From Alphaproteobacteria bacterium (lineage in GTDB: Bacteria; Pseudomonadota; Alphaproteobacteria; Rhizobiales; CAJQND01): a stretch of 64,000 nt of DNA. Of the stretch, positions 18,128-26,588 are shown piece by piece. Numbering within the stretch: the stretch's first letter is position 1; every line of letters starts with the position of its first letter. The DNA is taken from the NCBI GenBank assembly GCA_024227565.1, contig JAAEUE010000365.1, forward strand, positions 41,316 to 105,315, read 5' to 3'. Below the pieces are notes generated by a model. The model was not told the origin of the DNA and did no database searches. It saw nothing but the letters and a program-made list of their open reading frames with translations. The translations under genes and the position numbers were made by a program.

Positions 18128-19285
18128 ATGACCTACGAACTTGACCATCTGGAAATCCGCGAAAGCGTGGCGCGTCTCTGCGCCGACTTCCCGGGCGAAT
18201 ATTGGCGCAGGAGCGACCGCGACCAAGCCTATCCAACCGAGTTTGTGACGGCGTTGACAGAGGCCGGTTTCCTGGGGGCGCTCATCCCCGAGGAGTATGG
18301 CGGATCCGGTCTGCCGATTTCGGCAGCGGCGGCGATCTTGGAGGAAGTTCACCGCTCAGGCGGCAATGCCGGCGCCTGCCATGCCCAGATGTACACAATG
18401 GGCACGGTGTTGCGGCATGGTTCAGAAGCACAAAAGCAGAAGTACCTTCCAGCTATCGCAGAGGGCAGTTTGCGGCTCCAAGCCTTTGGGGTCACCGAGC
18501 CCACCAGCGGCACGGACACCACGGCCCTTCGCACCACGGCGAAGCTTGAGGACGGGCATTATGTGGTGAACGGCCAGAAGATCTGGACCTCGCGCGCAGA
18601 ACATTCCGATCTGATGCTCCTTTTATGCCGCACCACGCCGCGCGATCAGGTGGCCAAGAAAACCGACGGGCTCTCGGTGCTGCTGGTGGATATGCGCGAG
18701 GCGCTGGGCGACACGCTCAACATTCGCCCCATCCGCACGATGATGAACCACTCCACCACGGAAGTGTTCTTCGACAATATGAAGGTGCCCGCGGAGAACC
18801 TGATCGGCGAGGAGGGCAAAGGTTTTCGCTACATCCTCTCCGGCATGAACGCTGAGCGCATCCTGATCTCGGCAGAATGCATCGGCGATGCAAAATGGTT
18901 CATCGAGAAATCGTCCTCCTACGCCCAGGAGCGCAATGTGTTTGGCCGGCCCATTGGCCAGAACCAGGGCATTCAGTTTCCCATCGCCAAAGCATATTCA
19001 GACATGCGGGCAGCAGAGTTGATGCTGCGTGAAGCCATCAGGCTCTATGAAGCGGGCGGCAACCCGGGCGAAGAGGCAAACCTTGCCAAGATGCTTGGCG
19101 CCGATGCCTCATGGGCAGCAGCTGAGGCGTGCGTCCAGACGTTTGGCGGCTTCGGCTTTGCCGAGGAATATGACATCGAGCGCAAGTTCCGCGAATGCCG
19201 CCTCTACCAGGTGGCCCCAATTTCAACCAATCTCGTGCTAAGCTATATCGCCGAGCATGTGCTGGGCATGCCGCGTTCTTATTGA
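18128..19285 (+). CDS. Acyl-CoA dehydrogenase
   Basis: 385 residues, FAD-dependent alpha-beta barrel-alpha fold. FAD/substrate segment LQAFGVTEPTSGTDT followed by NGQKIWTSRAEHSD, middle part DNMKVPAENLIGEEGKGF, and C-terminal QTFGGFGFAEEYDIERKFRE where the Glu-rich turn corresponds to the catalytic base of short-chain members. It introduces a 2,3-double bond into an acyl-CoA, passing electrons to ETF. The enoyl-CoA hydratase on the divergent arm is the logical next enzyme. Confidence 0.9.
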   Translation: MTYELDHLEIRESVARLCADFPGEYWRRSDRDQAYPTEFVTALTEAGFLGALIPEEYGGSGLPISAAAAILEEVHRSGGNAGACHAQMYTMGTVLRHGSEAQKQKYLPAIAEGSLRLQAFGVTEPTSGTDTTALRTTAKLEDGHYVVNGQKIWTSRAEHSDLMLLLCRTTPRDQVAKKTDGLSVLLVDMREALGDTLNIRPIRTMMNHSTTEVFFDNMKVPAENLIGEEGKGFRYILSGMNAERILISAECIGDAKWFIEKSSSYAQERNVFGRPIGQNQGIQFPIAKAYSDMRAAELMLREAIRLYEAGGNPGEEANLAKMLGADASWAAAEACVQTFGGFGFAEEYDIERKFRECRLYQVAPISTNLVLSYIAEHVLGMPRSY

Positions 19286-19297
19286 GGCTGGAGTGCC

Positions 19298-20662
19298 ATG
19301 AATAAGATTGAGACCCTTTCGCCTGAAACCGAAACTCTGCCCGTAACGCAGATCATCGCAAACTTTGCTGTCGCACCGATTGACCGGGATGCGGCAGCGG
19401 ACGCGGCGCAGATCGCGCGCCTCTCTCTTCTGGACTGGATTGCCGTTGCGGTTGCGGGCCGTGATGAACCGGTTGCCAAGATCGTGCGCGATCTGGTGGG
19501 CGGCGATGGCGGCACACCGGAAGCCTCAGTGATTGGCCACGATGCGAATCTCCCGGCGCGAGCAGCGGCCTTGAGCAATGGCGCCACATCTCACGCCCTG
19601 GATTATGACGACACGCACTTTATCTATCTTGGCCATCCCACCGTTGCGGTGATGCCGGCGGCACTGGCCTTGGCCGAGAAGCTTGGCAGCACAGGCCCTG
19701 CCTTTCTGGACGCGGCATTGGTGGGTTTGGAAACGGCCTGCCGCATTGGCGAATGGCTGGGCCGTGGACATTATCAACACGGCTTCCACCAAACCGCCAC
19801 CTCGGGCAGCTTCGGGGCGGCGGCGGCCGCATCTCGGCTCTTGGGGTTGGATGCGGAGCGCACATGCCACGCCCTCGGTATCGCGGCTACAAAAGCGTCA
19901 GGGCTCAAATCGCAGTTTGGCACCATGGGCAAGCCTTACCATGCGGGCCTGGCAGCAGCGAACGGCGTGGAAGCGGCGCTTCTGGCCAAGGCCGGAATTG
20001 TCTCCCGCCCGGATGGGTTGGAGTGTGAGCAAGGCTTTTCGCTTACGCACGCCGGCGAACAGGACAACACAAGCCTGGCCATGGGTGAGCTTGGACGCAA
20101 GTACGTGTTTACCGAGGTGCAGCACAAGTTCCACGCCTGTTGCCATGGAACCCATGCGCCGGTGGAAGCGCTCATCTCTGCCCGCGATGACCACGGGGTT
20201 TCGCCCGCAGACATCGAGAGTGTGGAGCTCACCGTGAATCCGCGGTTCCTCAGGGTTTGTAACATTGAACAACCGGCCACAGGCCTGGAGGCAAAGTTCA
20301 GCTTCCGTCTAACCGCCGCCATGGCCCTGTCCGGTTACGACACCAGCGCATTGGCGACCTTCTCTGCCGAGAACTGCCATGAGCCCAGCCTCGTTGCCTT
20401 GCGAGACAAGGTGAGCGTGGTGACGGATAGTGGCCTGTCAGAATCGGTTGCTCAGATCCGGATCGACCGCCGGTCAAATGAGGCGGTTGTCATTCGCCAT
20501 GACATTTGCGATCCCATGCCTGTCGCAGTAAGAGAAGCCAAGGTGCGTGCCAAGGCGGCGGCCCTGCTCGGGCAAGACCGTGCAGAGCGCTGCTGGCTGC
20601 GCACCCAAGATCTGGGCACGGCCGGCGAGCCGGTGAACCTGCGCGAACTCGCTGAGCTTTAG
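19298..20662 (+). CDS. MmgE/PrpD family protein
   Basis: 454 residues of the MmgE/PrpD family (2-methylcitrate dehydratase, cis-aconitate decarboxylase, iminodisuccinate epimerase). Visible landmarks: LDWIAVAVAGRDEP near the N-terminus, SNGATSHALDYDDTHF, and HACCHGTHAPVEAL. The family eliminates or rearranges di- and tricarboxylic acids, so it fits an acid-degradation operon, but members vary widely and the substrate is open. Spacing to neighbours is 12 and 7 bp, so it is in the same transcript. Confidence 0.88.
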   Translation: MNKIETLSPETETLPVTQIIANFAVAPIDRDAAADAAQIARLSLLDWIAVAVAGRDEPVAKIVRDLVGGDGGTPEASVIGHDANLPARAAALSNGATSHALDYDDTHFIYLGHPTVAVMPAALALAEKLGSTGPAFLDAALVGLETACRIGEWLGRGHYQHGFHQTATSGSFGAAAAASRLLGLDAERTCHALGIAATKASGLKSQFGTMGKPYHAGLAAANGVEAALLAKAGIVSRPDGLECEQGFSLTHAGEQDNTSLAMGELGRKYVFTEVQHKFHACCHGTHAPVEALISARDDHGVSPADIESVELTVNPRFLRVCNIEQPATGLEAKFSFRLTAAMALSGYDTSALATFSAENCHEPSLVALRDKVSVVTDSGLSESVAQIRIDRRSNEAVVIRHDICDPMPVAVREAKVRAKAAALLGQDRAERCWLRTQDLGTAGEPVNLRELAEL

Positions 20663-20669
20663 AGAGCCC

Positions 20670-22985
20670 ATGACAGATCTCACCGGCCTTCCCCTCACAA
20701 GCACCCATTGGGGCACCTACCGCGCGCGGGTCAGCAATGGCCGCGTTCAGGAGCTCTATGGCTTTGAACATGACAAAGACCCCTCGCCCATCGGCCCCGG
20801 CGTCATTGATGTTCAGGACGGCCCAACCCGCATCGCCGCTCCGATGATCCGCAAAAGCTGGCTCGATCATGGGCCAGGTGCGGCGACAGAGAACCGGGGC
20901 GCGGACCCGTTTGTGGAAGTGTCGTGGGAAGAGGCAGAGCGATTGGTTGGCGATGAGCTCAACCGGGTGCGCCGCGAGTTTGGCAACAACGCGATCTATG
21001 CCGGCTCCTATGGCTGGTCCAGCGCCGGGCGGTTTCATCATGCCCAGAGCCAGCTGCACCGTTTCTTGAACTGCATCGGCGGCTACACCAAGTCGGTCTT
21101 CACCTACAGCTTCGCCGCTGCCGAGGCGATGGTGCCGCACATTCTGGGCACCTACCGGGCTTATCTGCACACCTGCACCAGCTGGGATTCGATCATCGAA
21201 AACACTGGGCTGTTTGTGGCCTTCGGCGGTGTGCCGCTGAAGAACGGGCAGATCGCCCAGGGCGGCACGGGCAATCACATTCAGCGCGAAAACGTGATTG
21301 CCGCCAAAGAGGCTGGAATTGAGTTCGTCAACATCAGTCCCCTGAGGTCTGATGTGTTGGAGAGCGTGAACGGCGAATGGCTGGCGGCGCGCCCGAACAC
21401 CGATGCCGCCATTCTGCTCGGCATTGCCCACACGCTCTACAGCGAAGGCCTGCACGATGAGGCGTTTCTTGAGCGCTACACCCACGGATTTGAAAAGTTC
21501 GTGCCCTACCTGACAGGCCAGAGCGACGGGGTTGCCAAAACCGCCGAATGGGCAGCAAACATCAGCGAACTGCCGGCCGACACGATCCGCGACCTGGCCC
21601 GGCGCATGGCTGCCACGCGGACGATGATCTCGGTGAGCTGGTCGCTTACGCGGCAAGATCACGGCGAGCAGGCCTTCTGGGCCGCCATTACCGTGGCCTG
21701 CATGCTGGGACAGATCGGCCTGCCTGGCGGTGGTTTCGGGTTTGGCTACAGCGCTGTGAACTATGTCGGCGGCCGGTTCCCCAGATTGCCCGGCGCTGCG
21801 TTGCCCCAGGGCACAAACCCGGTTGCAGACCTCATTCCGGTTGCGCGCATTTCAGATCTTCTGCTGAAACCGGGCGAGACCTTCGAGTTTGATGGGGTGA
21901 CGCGCACCTACCCTGACATCAAGATTGTCTATTGGGCCGGCGGAAATCCGTTCCATCACCACCAGGACCTCAATCGCATGCTGGAGGCCTGGCAGAAGCC
22001 GGACACCGTTATTGTGAATGAGTGGTGCTGGAATTCGCTGGCCAAGCATGCCGACATCGTTCTGCCCTGCACCAACCCGATTGAGCGCAAGGACATCGCC
22101 CTGAGCCCGTGCGATCCCTACACCGTGTCCATGAGCAAGCTTGTGGAGCCGTTCGCGGCGAGCCGCAACGACTATGAAATCTTCAGCGGCATTGCCCGGC
22201 ACATGGGGGTTGCCGACGCGTTCACCGAAGGGCGCAACGCCGACGAATGGCTAAGCTGGATCTATGAGGAGACCCGCACGCGGGCCGCTGCCAAGGGCTA
22301 TGAGATCCCGACCTATGAGCGTTTCCAGAAGGACGGCTGGTTCAAGACCGCGGCGCCCGCTGAACCAACCATCATGCTGAAAGACTTCCGCGATGATCCG
22401 GTGAAGAACGCGCTGAGCAGCCCAAGCGGCAAGATTGAGATTTTCTCAGAAACCGTGGACGGGTTTGGCTATGACGATTGCCCGGGCCACATGGTTTGGC
22501 GCGAACCGATGGAATGGCTGGGCATGGCCGATAAGCCCTATCCCCTGCACATGATTTCCAACCAGCCGAAGGACAAGCTGCATTCCCAGCTTGATCATGG
22601 CGGCAAAAGCCGGGCTGGAAAGATCCACGGCCGCGAGCCGGTGATGCTGCATCCAGGCGATGCGGCGGCGCGCGGGCTGGCGGCCGGTGACATCGTGCGC
22701 GTGTTCAACGATCGCGGCGCCTGTCTGGGCGGCGTTCAGATCAGCGATGAGGTGCGGGTCGGTGTACTCCGCATGAGCACCGGCTCTTGGTATGATCCAG
22801 TGGAGCCGGGAACCCCTGGCAGCCTGTGCAAACATGGCAATCCAAATGTGCTCACCCCTGACAAGGGCACATCCAGGCTGGGCCAGGGCCCGATTGCGCA
22901 TTCCTGCCTGGTGGAGGTTGAACGGTTTGAGGGCACGCCGCCGCCGGTGACAGCATTTGATCCGCCGGAGATTCTCCCCGCTTGA
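20670..22985 (+). CDS. Cytoplasmic molybdopterin oxidoreductase of the DMSO-reductase/biotin-sulfoxide-reductase type
   Basis: 771 residues. The N-terminus has no CxxC iron-sulfur motif and no Tat signal; it opens STHWGTYRARVSNGRVQ as in BisC/TorA relatives. Y114-G115-W116-S117-S118 matches the YGWxS motif whose Ser ligates molybdenum in DMSO reductase. Further signs are the GGVPLKNGQ region, GQIGLPGGGFGFGY, WAGGNPFHHHQD and a C-terminal molybdopterin-dinucleotide domain with SNQPKDKLHSQLDHG. It presumably reduces an S- or N-oxide or catalyses a related oxygen transfer. Last gene of the catabolic operon, 7 bp after MmgE/PrpD. Confidence 0.88.
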   Translation: MTDLTGLPLTSTHWGTYRARVSNGRVQELYGFEHDKDPSPIGPGVIDVQDGPTRIAAPMIRKSWLDHGPGAATENRGADPFVEVSWEEAERLVGDELNRVRREFGNNAIYAGSYGWSSAGRFHHAQSQLHRFLNCIGGYTKSVFTYSFAAAEAMVPHILGTYRAYLHTCTSWDSIIENTGLFVAFGGVPLKNGQIAQGGTGNHIQRENVIAAKEAGIEFVNISPLRSDVLESVNGEWLAARPNTDAAILLGIAHTLYSEGLHDEAFLERYTHGFEKFVPYLTGQSDGVAKTAEWAANISELPADTIRDLARRMAATRTMISVSWSLTRQDHGEQAFWAAITVACMLGQIGLPGGGFGFGYSAVNYVGGRFPRLPGAALPQGTNPVADLIPVARISDLLLKPGETFEFDGVTRTYPDIKIVYWAGGNPFHHHQDLNRMLEAWQKPDTVIVNEWCWNSLAKHADIVLPCTNPIERKDIALSPCDPYTVSMSKLVEPFAASRNDYEIFSGIARHMGVADAFTEGRNADEWLSWIYEETRTRAAAKGYEIPTYERFQKDGWFKTAAPAEPTIMLKDFRDDPVKNALSSPSGKIEIFSETVDGFGYDDCPGHMVWREPMEWLGMADKPYPLHMISNQPKDKLHSQLDHGGKSRAGKIHGREPVMLHPGDAAARGLAAGDIVRVFNDRGACLGGVQISDEVRVGVLRMSTGSWYDPVEPGTPGSLCKHGNPNVLTPDKGTSRLGQGPIAHSCLVEVERFEGTPPPVTAFDPPEILPA

Positions 22986-23013
22986 TAATGTGTGGCCCGA
23001 ACCAGATAATCAT

Positions 23014-23418
23014 TCAGCATGCGAGAGCATGCACGTGACCTGAATCGGCGTATGCAAGTATTTGTCGATCTCGCGTGACGATTTTTAGGCCAAACTGACG
23101 GGCGGTCGAGATTATGATTCGATCAGCTGGATCGTTCGGCGGCGACCCTGGCAGAAAAGACGAATCCAGCAAGACATCAACCGATAACTCCGTCAGCTCG
23201 ACGCCAGGCTGGCCCAATACTCGGTCCAACCAGGGTCGAACGGCCAATGCTGCCGACAAGCGCCCGCGCGAGAACAGCAGGCCGATCTCCCAAGTCGATA
23301 TTGGAGAGATCAACACGCCCTCGGCCGCATTGATGGCTGCCTTTGAAGATGCGCTGAGCGGGTCTCCATTGGCTGCCCAAATAACGGCACAAGTGTCTAA
23401 CAAGAGCCTGGCCGTCAC
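23014..23418 (-). CDS. PIN-domain ribonuclease, VapC-like toxin
   Basis: 134 residues from GTG 23418, whose GTGA overlaps the stop of the upstream gene; an earlier in-frame GTG at 23445 gives 143 residues, but the VapC-like start is TARLLLDT. Acidic PIN residues are present: D in LLLDTCAVIW, E in ISTWEIGLLF, and the DPADRIIISTA pair, with a last acid in TRDRQIL. VapC toxins cleave tRNA or rRNA and are neutralised by a co-encoded antitoxin. Here the co-translated partner is a DUF7662 protein rather than a Phd, AbrB or RHH antitoxin. Confidence 0.85.
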   Translation of the reverse strand: MTARLLLDTCAVIWAANGDPLSASSKAAINAAEGVLISPISTWEIGLLFSRGRLSAALAVRPWLDRVLGQPGVELTELSVDVLLDSSFLPGSPPNDPADRIIISTARQFGLKIVTRDRQILAYADSGHVHALAC

Positions 23419-23789
23419 CGCGACATCAATTCGTTTGGGCCACACCAGGAAGGATCTACCGGCGCGGTGAGATCAGTGTGTTCAGGTACGTTCACCGTTC
23501 CTTGAGCGCATCCCAAAATTGGGTGCACCTGAACTGACGCCCCATTGTCGATACGGGAGAAACATAGTTTGCCCTGCTCGAGGTCCACTTGCTCGGTACG
23601 ATACCCGGCTGCGAGCCATGCCTTCGTCATCACATTGTTTGAAGGATTGTTGCTCCACCACGCTCGGTAATTCTTCGATGATGGAGGCAGCGGAAATCCA
23701 AGCAGGCGCTCGATCTCTCCAAACGAAAGAAAGACTCGATTTTTGTCAGAGGCTTCGAGGAAGCGCAACAAAGGGTCATATTTGCCCAC
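23415..23789 (-). CDS. DUF7662-type protein, putative antitoxin of the PIN toxin
   Basis: 124 residues from GTG 23789 (AAAGG about ten bases upstream). The first ~80 residues match the compact domain that starts GKYDPLLRFLE and contains SFGEIERLLGFPLP, then WWSNN and KAWLAAGYRTEQVDLE, which I recognise as DUF7662. A 40-residue tail follows, ending in PNELMSR, in the place where antitoxins bind their toxins. It overlaps the PIN gene by four bases and has its own promoter with a double operator. Antitoxin function is inferred from position; the domain's own function is unknown. Confidence 0.75.
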   Translation of the reverse strand: MGKYDPLLRFLEASDKNRVFLSFGEIERLLGFPLPPSSKNYRAWWSNNPSNNVMTKAWLAAGYRTEQVDLEQGKLCFSRIDNGASVQVHPILGCAQGTVNVPEHTDLTAPVDPSWCGPNELMSR

Positions 23790-23831
23790 GAGACGTGCCT
23801 TTCGGTCTTAACGGTTGGTTCGGATCCCAAC

Positions 23832-23860
23832 ATCGTAACAAAAAGTTCCTATATGTACAA
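23832..23860 (-). promoter_or_regulatory. Putative sigma70-type promoter of the DUF7662-PIN pair
   Basis: Read on the minus strand, TTGTAC (23860-23855) and TACGAT (23837-23832) are separated by 17 bases and lie about 43 bp upstream of the GTG start. Each hexamer matches four of six consensus positions. The -35 box overlaps the nearer TGTACA operator half, so a repressor bound there would block the polymerase. Confidence 0.5.
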
Positions 23861-23891
23861 GATGTAAATTTTGATAGTTATTTGTACATAT
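23851..23891. promoter_or_regulatory. Operator: ATATGTACAA / TTGTACATAT inverted pair
   Basis: ATATGTACAA at 23851-23860 and its exact reverse complement TTGTACATAT at 23882-23891 are separated by 21 AT-rich bases. Centres are 31 bp apart, about three helical turns, which puts both on one DNA face. Each half also contains the palindrome TGTACA. The layout fits cooperative autorepression by the toxin-antitoxin complex. Confidence 0.55.
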
Positions 23892-23992
23892 TTGCAAGTG
23901 CTGCATGAATGATGAGGTTCGTGCTGTTTACCGAAGAGACATTCAGCGCCATGATGCCCCGTGAATGTCACGCCAACCCGGGAGGATCACCC

Positions 23993-25291
23993 ATGGCAGA
24001 AATGTTCACCGAGGCAGAATGGGCGGCCATTCGCACAGAGCTGGCCGCCGATCCGGTGAAATACGGCTTGCCGACCCGGCAATATGGCAGCGTACTGATT
24101 GCTTCGTTCAACATTCGAAAACTGGGGAAACTTGGCGCCAAAGGCCGCGATGATGCGACCATGGCTTTCCTCGCGGATGTGTGCCGCCGGTTCGATCTGG
24201 TGGCGGTTCAGGAGGTGATGTCGGACATGACAGCCTTGCGCCGCATGCGCGATTTGATGGGCGCGCGCTACGGCCTGGCAGTCTCAGACATTGTCGGCAC
24301 CTTTCCCGGCGAACGCGGCAATGAGGAACGTTTGGCCTTCATCTACAATCCAGCATTGGTGCGCCGGGCTGAGCTGGTAACCAGTGTTTCCACCAGCCGC
24401 ACGAAGGTTCTGAAAACCCTGGCGCGGCACCACAAAGAAATTTTCAACGTGATGGACAACAGCGCCGACGCTGAGGCCCAACGCAAATACATCACCGAAA
24501 CCGTCCCCGAATATCACCGCAAGCTCGACGCCGGCGAACGGCCCAGAGCGCCCAAGGAGCCCCGCTTCAAGGTCAATGTGGATCCGTTCCTGCAGTTCAT
24601 ACGCGAACCGTTCGCGGTGGCGTTTGAGGTGCACGGGCATCCGGGCCTGGACAGCTACAATTTTCTGGCCGTGAACGCGCACTTGCAGTTCGGGCGCATG
24701 AAAGACCGCAAGGCCGAGGCCCGGGCCATATTTGAGTGGATAATTCATAAGGTGGAATCGGCCGAGGCGAGAAACATCGTCGTCCTGGGCGACCTGAACT
24801 TCGACCTGAACCGGCCGAGAGAAGACCTCAAGGAAATCATCACCGAGTTCAAAAAGATCCGGCGCTCCGGAAAGAACAAGAACATGTATGTGAGTTTCCC
24901 ATTCATCTTCCCCCATCCACGACCACCGGGGCTGCATCCGCCCGGGGACGTGTACCGCACCAACATCCGGCTCAACCAGACCTACGATCAAATCGGCGTC
25001 TTCTCGCGGGATGACCAGGTGGGCAAACATCTGGAAACCACCTACACAGGACACGGCGATGAGACCAACTGGGGCGAGCCCAACTATCCTGACTATGGTG
25101 TGTTCAATTTCTCAGACCTGTTCAGTGTGGCGCTGAACGGCAAACCTCTGAGCGCCTTGACGAAATCAAAGCGGACCGCATTCATCAAGCGCTTTGAGCA
25201 CAAGGTCTCCGATCATATGCCCATCTGGTACCGGGTGCCCCTGCCTCTGCCGCAGCAGAGCTTTCCGGAGGCCGTGCAACCGCGCGCTTAG
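23993..25291 (+). CDS. Endonuclease/exonuclease/phosphatase (DNase I-like fold) family protein
   Basis: 432 residues from ATG 23993, which has GGAGGATCA as SD; the longer reading from 23909 has none. EEP-fold motifs in order: ASFNIRKLGK, LVAVQEVMSD, NAHLQFGR, VVLGDLNFDLNR and the terminal SDHMPIW. These supply the metal and catalytic His/Asp residues of Mg-dependent phosphodiesterases. A roughly 90-residue insertion between the EERLAFIYNP strand and the NAHLQFG strand is larger than in minimal family members. No signal peptide. Substrate (nucleic acid, inositol phosphate or other phosphodiester) not predictable. The stop overlaps the convergent M20 gene by four bases. Confidence 0.85.
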   Translation: MAEMFTEAEWAAIRTELAADPVKYGLPTRQYGSVLIASFNIRKLGKLGAKGRDDATMAFLADVCRRFDLVAVQEVMSDMTALRRMRDLMGARYGLAVSDIVGTFPGERGNEERLAFIYNPALVRRAELVTSVSTSRTKVLKTLARHHKEIFNVMDNSADAEAQRKYITETVPEYHRKLDAGERPRAPKEPRFKVNVDPFLQFIREPFAVAFEVHGHPGLDSYNFLAVNAHLQFGRMKDRKAEARAIFEWIIHKVESAEARNIVVLGDLNFDLNRPREDLKEIITEFKKIRRSGKNKNMYVSFPFIFPHPRPPGLHPPGDVYRTNIRLNQTYDQIGVFSRDDQVGKHLETTYTGHGDETNWGEPNYPDYGVFNFSDLFSVALNGKPLSALTKSKRTAFIKRFEHKVSDHMPIWYRVPLPLPQQSFPEAVQPRA

Positions 25292-26418
25292 GCAAGCTGC
25301 TCCATCAAGCCGGCCAACATTTTGGCCCGGGGCACCAGCGAGCGCACGTCGATGTGCTCATTGAGTGTGTGCAACCCATTGCCCTCCACGCCCAAGCCGT
25401 CCAGCGTGGCCATGCCGAGGGCGCCGGTGAAATTTCCATCCGAGCCGCCGCCCCTGCTGCCGTGGCTGATTTCAAAGCCGATCTCCTCGGCAATCTGGCG
25501 GGCGGTTTCGTAGAGCGCCATGGTTGCCGGCTGGCCCGGCTCCCACACTGGCCGCGTCACGCCGCGTTCGACCGTGAAGTCGATGCCAGCATGGGTGCCG
25601 GACAGGGCCAGCATTTGCTCGATGCCCTTGTCGAGATCCTCCTGCTTCTTGGCCATGCTGAGGGCTTCGGCTGTGCAGACGGACGAGACGCAATTGACCC
25701 ACTGGCCGCCATGGATGACGCCGACGGAGAACGTACAGTCGTCCGTGGTGAGATTTTCAATCGTATCAATGTGCCGGATCATGCCGCGGATGGCAGATTT
25801 GCCCTCCTTCAGCCGCGCGCCGGCATGGCTTGGCATGCCCCGGGTCTCCAGATTGTAACGCGCAATGGCATAGCGCCCTGTGACCACACCGCCATCTGAA
25901 TTGGCCGGTTCGGGCACCAGAATATACTTGTGCCGCGCGGCCTCTGCCTCAATCAGATCGCGCGTTGACGGGGAGCCGACCTCCTCGTCGCTGGTAAACA
26001 ACACGGTGATCGGCAACGGCGTCTCCACGCCGGCGCCGCGCAGCTGGCGGACCGCTTCCAGCGCACTGTAGTTGCCCCCCTTCATATCCTGGATACCCGG
26101 CCCCCAACAAAAGTCGCCGTCACGCCGCCAGGCCAGCTGCTCCAGGGTGCCCATGGGATGAACCGTGTCCAGATGCCCCATCACCAAAACTCCCGGCGCA
26201 TAAAGATCTGGATGGGGAAACCGGGCCCGCACGCAATCACCAAACCCCATGCGGCCCGGAATGCGTTCAACGCTTGCACCTGCCATGGCGAGGTCCCGGG
26301 CGGCGAGATCCATCATCCGGTTGACGGCGGATGCGTCGTAGGTGGGGCTTTCGCACTCAACCCAGGGCTTCAACCCCGCCAGCATTGTCTCAGTGTCAAA
26401 CGGCAAGTCACGGATCAT
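25288..26418 (-). CDS. M20-family metallopeptidase (carboxypeptidase G2-like)
   Basis: 376 residues from ATG 26418 with GGAG eight bases upstream; the longer frame to 26457 is less likely. Dizinc ligands and catalytic residues appear in order: MGHLDTVHP, GPGIQDMKGG, TSDEEVGSP (catalytic Glu pair), VPEPANSDGG, a lid-domain SHAG, and a late HGSRGGGSDGN/LHTLNEH. No signal peptide, so it acts in the cytoplasm on a small peptide or N-acyl amino acid. It stands alone, convergent with the EEP gene and divergent from PPK2. Confidence 0.88.
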   Translation of the reverse strand: MIRDLPFDTETMLAGLKPWVECESPTYDASAVNRMMDLAARDLAMAGASVERIPGRMGFGDCVRARFPHPDLYAPGVLVMGHLDTVHPMGTLEQLAWRRDGDFCWGPGIQDMKGGNYSALEAVRQLRGAGVETPLPITVLFTSDEEVGSPSTRDLIEAEAARHKYILVPEPANSDGGVVTGRYAIARYNLETRGMPSHAGARLKEGKSAIRGMIRHIDTIENLTTDDCTFSVGVIHGGQWVNCVSSVCTAEALSMAKKQEDLDKGIEQMLALSGTHAGIDFTVERGVTRPVWEPGQPATMALYETARQIAEEIGFEISHGSRGGGSDGNFTGALGMATLDGLGVEGNGLHTLNEHIDVRSLVPRAKMLAGLMEQLA

Positions 26419-26588
26419 TGGAGCGCTCCAGGGCAGCTGGTGGGACAAGACCCGCATCGAAGAGGATCGTTTGCTCTATGTCAATTGCGTGATGGCCGTG
26501 AGCGGCTAGTGTTATCATTCTGTCATACAGCCTCCGCGGATTCATCAAATTGCGGGCAGGCTAAACTTGAGCGGAGACCGAGCGGAAT

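Noticed and set aside
20490..21662. 390-residue minus-strand frame over the MmgE/PrpD and molybdoenzyme genes
   Set aside because: Shadow frame; the plus-strand genes have full family motifs.
23014..23034. GCATGC-GAGA-GCATGC palindrome as a terminator of the PIN gene
   Set aside because: It lies within the last codons and has no T-run; the codons alone explain it.
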